DNA of 7,548 nt from Prolixibacteraceae bacterium. GTDB lineage: Bacteria > Bacteroidota > Bacteroidia > Bacteroidales > Prolixibacteraceae. The notes below the pieces were generated by a model. That model did no database searches. It saw only the letters and a program-made list of their open reading frames with translations, and was not told the origin of the DNA. Below, piece by piece: positions 1 through 5,227 of the stretch (positions are counted from its first letter, which is position 1; each line of letters starts with the position of its first letter). The stretch is from positions 1 to 7,548 of the forward strand of contig DAIDJX010000164.1 of assembly GCA_027451165.1 (NCBI GenBank), in the 5' to 3' direction. A program made the translations under genes and the position numbers.

Positions 1-1262
1 GCCGCGGATGTACGTGTAGTTACCGATTGATCAATGTTAAATCCAGGTATCGTGACTTTTACCGGATAGGTATTGGTTGCAGAAGTGTTGATAGCTATAA
101 ATGTAGCGGAATCCTTATCCGCACTGATAAACGCCAGCGTTTTGACCATTATCGAAGGTGTGCTCACTTTTATCCTTTTCCATCCGGGGTGCACCCAGGC
201 GGAGAACTGCTTGAAAACGAAATAATGTTTGTTGCGGGTATAGCCCTTCGGGTTGCTCCAGCGGTTCGAATCCCAGGGAAAATCCAGGTCTACCAGTCCG
301 CCGTTGTCCCAGATCAGATCCCAGAACAAATAGGCCACAGCATTTTCATCGTTGAACGATTTGTAAAGCATTCCTGCCAGAGGAAACCAGTCACCACGGC
401 TGTATTCTGTCTGAAAATGGGGTATTTGCGGTTTAAAACCCCCGACTTTGGCAAAATCTGTGGAGACAAAAGGATCTGTTTCATTGGTGCCATGGTAAAG
501 GTGATGGGCAATACCGTATAATTTGGATGTATTCAGCGCATTTACATAGTTTTCCACATTATTGTATCCAATTCCGACGCATTCAGGGCCCAGGAGAAGT
601 GGTATTTTGGATCTAAGCTGAAGGGTGTCATAAACGGCATCCAGGGCTTTGTTATAACCCGCGATGGTATCTGTGGCACTGACTGTCTCCGAGGGCTTCA
701 GCAGGCAGGATTCATAGGTGGCCAGGAAATCAGGCTCATTCTGGATACTGACATAGGTGGGGTAAATTCCGTTGGCATTGTAATTATCCAGTGACTGATT
801 CCACCAACGGGCAAACTCTGCGTATTGAAAATTGACTTTTCCCCCTGATACCGTGTATTTAAGCGTTCCTCCGTTGGATTGACTGTTGTTACTTTTCAGG
901 TAAGCAGGAGGACCCCATGAAGTAACCATAATGTCAATGGGCTTTCCCAGTGATGTTTTGGCAGCCTGGTTAAACTCCTTCACCCGCCCGACCATGGTGT
1001 TGTCATAGCCATAAGCATTTCTGACCCTCAGAATATCCAAACTGAGTTCTTTAAAAATCACGTCATAAATCTCGCTTTTTTTCGGATGGGCGGTCAGCCA
1101 GCCTTCGTAAAAAGCCAAAGATGCCCCAAAACCGGTTATTGTTTGATACTGCTCACTGGTTGACAAGGTTACTGTGGTGTAGGGATAGGTTTGTGATGAT
1201 CCTGCAAATGGCCACCACAACAGGCAGCCTGTAAGGAGTATGAATACTGTAATTTTTTTCAT
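1..1262 (-). CDS. Secreted GH30-family glycoside hydrolase (xylanase-like clade), 3' end cut off by the window
   Basis: The minus strand is open from the ATG at 1262-1260 to base 1 (420 codons), with no stop in the window. The product starts with MKK and a hydrophobic stretch to about residue 23 (signal peptide); LTGC at 10-13 could alternatively be a lipobox. ITGFGAS (42-48) is the GH30 N-terminal motif. PPAYLKSNN (118-126), NGG (130-132) and SIQNEPD with YESC (172-186) resemble glucuronoxylanases of the GH30_8 type. E176 is the predicted acid/base and E286 (QTEYS, 284-288) the predicted nucleophile. The (beta/alpha)8 barrel spans roughly 40-350; from about 355 the C-terminal beta-sandwich begins, and roughly 40-50 residues of it should lie beyond the edge. 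A role in degrading xylan or a related plant polysaccharide is inferred. Family is near certain, exact substrate is not: FWDLIWDN (313-320) replaces the Arg-containing segment that binds glucuronate in GH30_8. The transporter gene is 90 bases upstream. Confidence 0.9.
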   Translation of the reverse strand, partial: MKKITVFILLTGCLLWWPFAGSSQTYPYTTVTLSTSEQYQTITGFGASLAFYEGWLTAHPKKSEIYDVIFKELSLDILRVRNAYGYDNTMVGRVKEFNQAAKTSLGKPIDIMVTSWGPPAYLKSNNSQSNGGTLKYTVSGGKVNFQYAEFARWWNQSLDNYNANGIYPTYVSIQNEPDFLATYESCLLKPSETVSATDTIAGYNKALDAVYDTLQLRSKIPLLLGPECVGIGYNNVENYVNALNTSKLYGIAHHLYHGTNETDPFVSTDFAKVGGFKPQIPHFQTEYSRGDWFPLAGMLYKSFNDENAVAYLFWDLIWDNGGLVDLDFPWDSNRWSNPKGYTRNKHYFVFKQFSAWVHPGWKRIKVSTPSIMVKTLAFISADKDSATFIAINTSATNTYPVKVTIPGFNIDQSVTTRTSA

Positions 1263-1352
1263 TTATAACCGCTTTTGTATAACCCCGGGCGGTAAAAATA
1301 ACGATTCTTTTCAGGATAGCCAATCCAGACGACCCAAAAACCATTTGAGCCG

Positions 1353-3029
1353 TCAGATAAAGGCCAGGATCAGAATCTGGGCGAGGATGACCCTTAGAAA
1401 CATGGTCAACGGGTAAACTGTGGAATAGGAAACTGCCGGCTGGTCGTTGCTGGCTATTGAAGTAGAATAGGAAAGGGCAGGTGGGTCGGTGGTGCTACCG
1501 GCCATCAAACCGATCAGCGTGAAATAATTGAGCCGGGTAAACTTTCTGCCAACAAAACCCATGATGATCAGAGGAAGTGTGGTAATCAGAAAACCGAGGC
1601 CTACCCATAGCAAGCCATCAGCGGAAAACACCGTTTCAGCAAATTTACCGCCCGAAGTTATCCCCACGCTGGCCAGAAAGAGGGAAATGCCAATCTCCCG
1701 GAGCATCAGGTTGGCGCTTTGCGTGGTGTAAGTGATCAGTTTCAGTTTGTACCCGAATCGTCCGATCAGGATGGAGATCACCAGTGGACCGCCGGCCAGA
1801 CCCAACTTAACCGGCATAGGCATCCCCGGAATGAAAAAGGGAATGCTCCCGATCAGGATTCCGACAAAAATTCCGAAGAAGATGGTAATGATATGTGGTT
1901 CATTCAGCTTTTTCAGTGTATTGCCCAGGAATTTCTCCACTTTTTCAATGTCTCCCTTTTCACCAACCACCATTACCCGGTCACCAACCTGCAGCTTCAG
2001 GTTGGGGGAACCAAGGAGATCAACTCCGGAACGGTTTACACGGGTGACATTAACCCCGTACAACGACCTGATTTTCAAGGAGCCGAGGGTTTTCCCGTTG
2101 ATTTCACCCTGGGTGATCACAATCCTCCGCGAGACCAGTTTCTTTTCTGAAATTTTCCAGTCGACTTCGGTGGTTTCGCCGATAAACGCTTTGATGGGTT
2201 CAGCATCTGCCTGTGCGGCAATTACCAGCAAAATATCCCCTTCCAGCAAAACTGTTTCAGTCTGGGGGATGGAGAAGTCGTTTCCACGCATCAGCCTGGA
2301 TACCACGAAATTACGGCCAACCAATTGTTTGATGTCGTGTAATTCTCTGCCATGGAGGGCTTTATTGGAAAGCCGCAGTGTCAGCCTTTCCGGCTTATCA
2401 GCTACAGACTCCGATTCTGCCTGGAGGTCGTTCTCCTCTTTTTCGAGCTTAATTCTGAAAATAACCCGGATAAGAATGATGGAAAGGATAATACCAACCA
2501 CCCCCAATGGATAGGCAACGGCATAACCCATTGCAATTTGGGGCGCCTCGGTAATCTGACCAGCCTCCAAGGCCTGACGGAGCGCTTCCTGGGCAGCTCC
2601 AAGCCCGGGGGTATTGGTCACTGCGCCCGACATGATCCCGACCAGCATGGGCATGGATACTCTCCCTTGCAACAAAAAATAAATAAGAACGGTAACCAGT
2701 ACCCCGGTCAGTACAATACCTGCAGCCAGTAAATTGAGCTGCACGCCTCCCTTTTTGAACGAGGAAAAGAACCCCGGGCCAACCTGTAAACCAATGGAAT
2801 AGATAAAAAGGATCAACCCGAAATCCCTGATAAATTCAGCAACTTCATGACTGACCGTGAATCCCAGGTGACCGATTAAAAGTCCGGCAAACAGCACAAA
2901 GGTAGGCCCCAGCGAAATTCCGGCAATTCTGATCTTTCCGCACAATACCCCAAGGGCGATGATCAGGGAGTATAACAGTATGGTATGGGCAATACCTTCA
3001 TTCCAGAGTAAACTGTTTAACCATTCCAT
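1353..3029 (-). CDS. AspT/YidE/YbjL-type transporter with two central RCK-C (TrkA-C) domains
   Basis: This 558-residue inner-membrane protein belongs to the aspartate-alanine exchanger family (TC 2.A.81), whose members such as E. coli YidE have about 550 residues, so it is full length. An N-terminal hydrophobic half (about 12-192) and a C-terminal half (about 376-558) flank a hydrophilic centre (about 195-372) with two RCK-C-like modules. LEGDILLVIA (262-271) and LQVGDRVMVVG (346-356) are the matching strands. The halves are internal repeats: SIGLQVGPGF (78-87) matches SVGITSGGKF (454-463), and SGAVTNTPGL (134-143) matches AGSTTDPPAL (510-519), both 376 residues apart. AspT exchanges aspartate for alanine, but YidE and YbjL have no settled substrate and no aspartate decarboxylase gene is adjacent, so the substrate here is unknown. 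The RCK-C domains suggest control by a cytoplasmic ligand. The start is well placed: a short polar leader precedes the first membrane segment, and the divergent promoter region lies directly upstream. Confidence 0.93.
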   Translation of the reverse strand: MEWLNSLLWNEGIAHTILLYSLIIALGVLCGKIRIAGISLGPTFVLFAGLLIGHLGFTVSHEVAEFIRDFGLILFIYSIGLQVGPGFFSSFKKGGVQLNLLAAGIVLTGVLVTVLIYFLLQGRVSMPMLVGIMSGAVTNTPGLGAAQEALRQALEAGQITEAPQIAMGYAVAYPLGVVGIILSIILIRVIFRIKLEKEENDLQAESESVADKPERLTLRLSNKALHGRELHDIKQLVGRNFVVSRLMRGNDFSIPQTETVLLEGDILLVIAAQADAEPIKAFIGETTEVDWKISEKKLVSRRIVITQGEINGKTLGSLKIRSLYGVNVTRVNRSGVDLLGSPNLKLQVGDRVMVVGEKGDIEKVEKFLGNTLKKLNEPHIITIFFGIFVGILIGSIPFFIPGMPMPVKLGLAGGPLVISILIGRFGYKLKLITYTTQSANLMLREIGISLFLASVGITSGGKFAETVFSADGLLWVGLGFLITTLPLIIMGFVGRKFTRLNYFTLIGLMAGSTTDPPALSYSTSIASNDQPAVSYSTVYPLTMFLRVILAQILILAFI

Positions 3030-3086
3030 GTGTCAATCTTTTATGTTAAAAACGGTTGTCCGTTTGTCAATTTTCATTTGTGGGCG

Positions 3087-3107
3087 CAAGAATAGGAATA
3101 AAAGATA
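3087..3107 (-). promoter_or_regulatory. Candidate promoter elements for the transporter gene
   Basis: On the minus strand two near-consensus -7 boxes are seen: TATCTTTT (3107-3100) and TATTCTTG (3094-3087), each one base off TAnnTTTG. The second has a TTG (3114-3112) 17 bases upstream; the first has only a weak TTCG (3131-3128) 20 bases upstream. Either would give a leader of roughly 50-65 bases before the ATG at 3029. The sequence alone does not decide between them. Confidence 0.3.
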
Positions 3108-3242
3108 AAATCAACGGTGAAAGTTAGCGAACTTTGGGCACTCTTTCCCAAGAATTAACAGAATAGTTGCTTCCCCCGCCCATAATCCGGCTTTTTAATA
3201 TCCCAGCCCCGGTAGGCCGCCAAAAATTAACCTGAAATTAAG

Positions 3243-3250
3243 TATCTTTA
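3243..3250 (+). promoter_or_regulatory. Candidate -7 box for the PagL-like/DUF2807 pair
   Basis: TATCTTTA matches the Bacteroidetes -7 consensus TAnnTTTG at five of its six fixed positions. It lies 42 bases before the ATG at 3292, which would leave a leader of about 35 bases. I see no good TTTG-type -33 element about 20 bases upstream, so the call is tentative. Confidence 0.35.
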
Positions 3251-3291
3251 TACTTTCATTCAACTAAGACTAATCATTCTGCAATCAATTT

Positions 3292-4407
3292 ATGCATCTC
3301 TTCAGGTCATGTCTCCTCCTTTTGCTGCTGGCCATCTGCTACGGAACAGTTGCAGGAGAAGGATTTTCCAGGTGTTTTTACCTGGAACCCTCTTATTACA
3401 GGGGCTCCGTCTTTCCTCAGAACAACAGCATCAGATACCTGGTCAATGAGCACTTGCAGGCCTGGCAGCTTAACATCGGAATTCCTGCCGATGGTTCAAA
3501 AAAATGGCACCAATACCTGAATTATCCGCTGATGGGTGTCGGTATTCATCATTCCACCCTTGGAAATAACGAGGTATTCGGACGGGTAACTGCCATCTAT
3601 GGAACCACGGCGATAAAGACCTTCCATCCGGGTCTCCCCGTTAATCTGGAGCACCACCTCACAGCAGGATTTGGATTCCTCTCCAAGCATTATGATCTTA
3701 AGAAAAACCCGCTGAACATGGCCTTTGGGGGCCCGGTGGTATTTGCACTGCAATATGCCCTTCTGGTTCCTGTCAGGCTGGGGAAATCGGTTGAAATTTT
3801 TGCAGGTCCATGTTTTAGTCATTATTCAGCCGGGAAAATTATCCAGCCCAACCTGGGCATACATATGCTGCAAATCAGAACTGGCGCCCGCTATACGATT
3901 AATCAGGTAAATTATTCCAGAAGACCGGAGCACATACCGCTATGTGCCGCTGAACGCCATCAGTTAATGCTGTCGGTGGCTGCCGGCATAAAACAGTACA
4001 GCCGTTTTGCCTCTGATAAAGATTTGCTGTTTACCATATCCCCACAGTACCATTTTGCGCTTAGTCATGTATTCGGAATCGGGGGAGGATTTGACATTTA
4101 TCTTGACAATTCTGTCCGTTCTTTTTTGCAGGAGCAATTCAGGAAAAATGCACGCCTGGATCAATTGGTGCATGCTTCCGTTTACAGCTCTTTCCAGCTG
4201 AAGATCGGGGATCTGGCCTTTCTGATTCAGCCAGGTACTTATATCCTCAAGAACATCGATGATTTTCATAATCGGGCCATTTATAAACTTGGCTTCCGCT
4301 ACCAGATCAGCCCGCGGATTTCCGCAGAGGCACTGCTGAAAGCCTATTGGCTGGCCAAGGCAGATTTTCTGGGATTTGGGGTGGGCTATTCATTCCTGAA
4401 AAAATGA
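3292..4407 (+). CDS. PagL-like / acyloxyacyl hydrolase family outer-membrane protein
   Basis: The 371-residue product has a clear signal peptide (leucine-rich stretch at 8-13, cleavage near 21-22). It then reads as amphipathic beta strands, for example around 120-131, 224-234 and 255-270, as expected of an outer-membrane barrel. The segment 177-191 (HYSAGK, then PNLG) matches the active-site region of PagL lipid A 3-O-deacylase, which carries catalytic His, Ser and Glu; H177 and S179 fit the His and Ser. Twelve residues after the Ser, where P. aeruginosa PagL has its catalytic Glu, this protein has H191. The length and C-terminal motif (KADFLGFGVGY, 356-366) fit the larger Bacteroidetes homologues rather than the roughly 150-residue proteobacterial enzyme. 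Removal of an ester-linked acyl chain from lipid A is a possible role, but activity is unproven given the missing Glu. It is the first gene of a two-gene unit; the next start overlaps its stop. Confidence 0.75.
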   Translation: MHLFRSCLLLLLLAICYGTVAGEGFSRCFYLEPSYYRGSVFPQNNSIRYLVNEHLQAWQLNIGIPADGSKKWHQYLNYPLMGVGIHHSTLGNNEVFGRVTAIYGTTAIKTFHPGLPVNLEHHLTAGFGFLSKHYDLKKNPLNMAFGGPVVFALQYALLVPVRLGKSVEIFAGPCFSHYSAGKIIQPNLGIHMLQIRTGARYTINQVNYSRRPEHIPLCAAERHQLMLSVAAGIKQYSRFASDKDLLFTISPQYHFALSHVFGIGGGFDIYLDNSVRSFLQEQFRKNARLDQLVHASVYSSFQLKIGDLAFLIQPGTYILKNIDDFHNRAIYKLGFRYQISPRISAEALLKAYWLAKADFLGFGVGYSFLKK

Positions 4408-5162
4408 ATTGGATACAAAAAATATGGTTATGTCGTAAGGCCGGTGGTGTGGTAATAGTAATCGCATGGCTGGTCACTTTATTCTCCTGCATGCAGCAGG
4501 TAATATGGGAAGAAGGGGAGGAAATCACCCGGTATGTACGGACTGTGGATTACGATACCATTGAATTCCGCGGAATTTTTGATGTACTCCTCGTTCCCGA
4601 TACTGCCGCTTTTGTGAAGATAACCTGTGGAGAAAACCTGATTAATTACGTCAGAACCCATCAGAAAAGGGGTTATATTGAAGTCAGTGAAACCGGCAGA
4701 ATGAACTGGACGCGGAGTTACAAACGGACCTTTGTAGAAATGCATTTTTCCCGGATTCATCACATCTGCATCCACGAAGGCGTCAAAATGACCAGTAAAG
4801 GAATTGTGAAAACGCCTTTCCTGTCTGTCTGGGATAACAGCGGGGTCAGTGAAACCGATCTTAAAGTGGAATGCACCGGATTTAAGCTGTCGGTTTCCGA
4901 CGACAACTTCGGAATTTACCGCATCAGTGGTAATGCCCGATTTACCTGTCTTGAACCTGACGGATCCGCACATTTCAGGATGGCAGATCTGGTTACGGAT
5001 TCCTGTCATATAAGTCACAAGGGAATCGGGGATTGCCAGGTCAATGTTACCAGGGTGCTCCAGGGAGAAATCAGTAGCACAGGGACAGTTTTATACAAAT
5101 CTTACCCATCCTTGCTGGTAAATCTCAGGAAGGGTCAGGGCAGATTGATCGCCCAACCTTAA
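4404..5162 (+). CDS. Lipoprotein with DUF2807 (GIN) beta-helix-like domain
   Basis: The start is taken at the ATG overlapping the previous stop (ATGA, 4404-4407), which implies translational coupling. An in-frame ATG at 4347 would put 19 residues ahead of the signal sequence. The resulting 252-residue protein has a charged leader with a hydrophobic stretch (13-27) and a lipobox LFSC ending at C29, so it is predicted to be a lipid-anchored envelope protein. Residues about 50-250 fit the DUF2807 pattern: an opening strand pair around IEFRGIFDVLLVPD (53-66), many short strands suited to a right-handed beta-helix, and the ending GEISSTGTVLY (221-231) followed by GQG (244-246). The family's function is unknown. 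This member is divergent, with few of the usual Gly-Ser-Gly turns and six cysteines after the anchor (75, 122, 157, 182, 201, 211). The overlap suggests a role linked to the PagL-like protein, perhaps as an accessory or structural partner. Confidence 0.7.
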   Translation: MNWIQKIWLCRKAGGVVIVIAWLVTLFSCMQQVIWEEGEEITRYVRTVDYDTIEFRGIFDVLLVPDTAAFVKITCGENLINYVRTHQKRGYIEVSETGRMNWTRSYKRTFVEMHFSRIHHICIHEGVKMTSKGIVKTPFLSVWDNSGVSETDLKVECTGFKLSVSDDNFGIYRISGNARFTCLEPDGSAHFRMADLVTDSCHISHKGIGDCQVNVTRVLQGEISSTGTVLYKSYPSLLVNLRKGQGRLIAQP

Positions 5163-5183
5163 AATATACTCTTTTTGATGATA

Positions 5184-5207
5184 AACCCCAGCCTGAAGGC
5201 CGGGGTT
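5184..5207. terminator. Hairpin between convergent genes, possible bidirectional terminator
   Basis: AACCCC (5184-5189) pairs with GGGGTT (5202-5207) and GCC (5191-5193) with GGC (5198-5200), separated by one A/C mismatch and closed by a TGAA tetraloop. It sits 22 bases after the DUF2807 stop and 21 bases before the oligopeptidase stop, where both convergent transcripts should end. Neither direction has a true U-tract (GGTGAC follows on plus, TATCAT on minus), so it may only stabilise 3' ends. Confidence 0.55.
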
Positions 5208-5227
5208 GGTGACAAAATATGCTGTAC

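Larger units (their letters stand above)
3030..3291. promoter_or_regulatory. Divergent intergenic region between the transporter and the PagL-like gene
   Basis: These 262 bases separate two genes transcribed away from each other, so they must hold both promoters. No convincing ORF, RNA gene or terminator is visible. The heptamer TGTCAAT occurs twice in direct orientation (3031-3037 and 3065-3071). The stretch is AT-rich near both start codons and more GC-rich in the middle (about 3172-3220). Confidence 0.6.

Noticed and set aside
27..521. Plus-strand open frame of 164 codons
   Set aside because: It is antisense to the GH30 catalytic and beta-sandwich coding region, which has the conserved motifs and an unbroken 420-codon frame.
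1268..1293. Hairpin ACCGC/GCGGT between the transporter and GH30 genes, around a CCCGGG palindrome
   Set aside because: The stem is only five bases with a 16-base loop and no U-tract on the minus strand, so it is not a credible terminator; it could at most affect GH30 translation.
1153..1344. Minus-strand 63-codon frame in the gap and start of the GH30 gene
   Set aside because: It runs out of frame through the GH30 signal peptide region and shows no recognisable features.
1732..2514. Plus-strand open frame of 260 codons
   Set aside because: It lies entirely antisense to the transporter gene, whose protein is clearly conserved. Its translation is rich in Ser, Pro and Arg with no recognisable domain, as expected of a shadow frame.
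3964..4269. Minus-strand 101-codon frame
   Set aside because: It is antisense inside the PagL-like gene with no motif of its own.
4347..4403. Earlier in-frame ATG for the DUF2807 lipoprotein
   Set aside because: It would overlap the PagL-like gene by 61 bases and put 19 residues before the signal sequence; the ATGA overlap start at 4404 fits the lipoprotein architecture.
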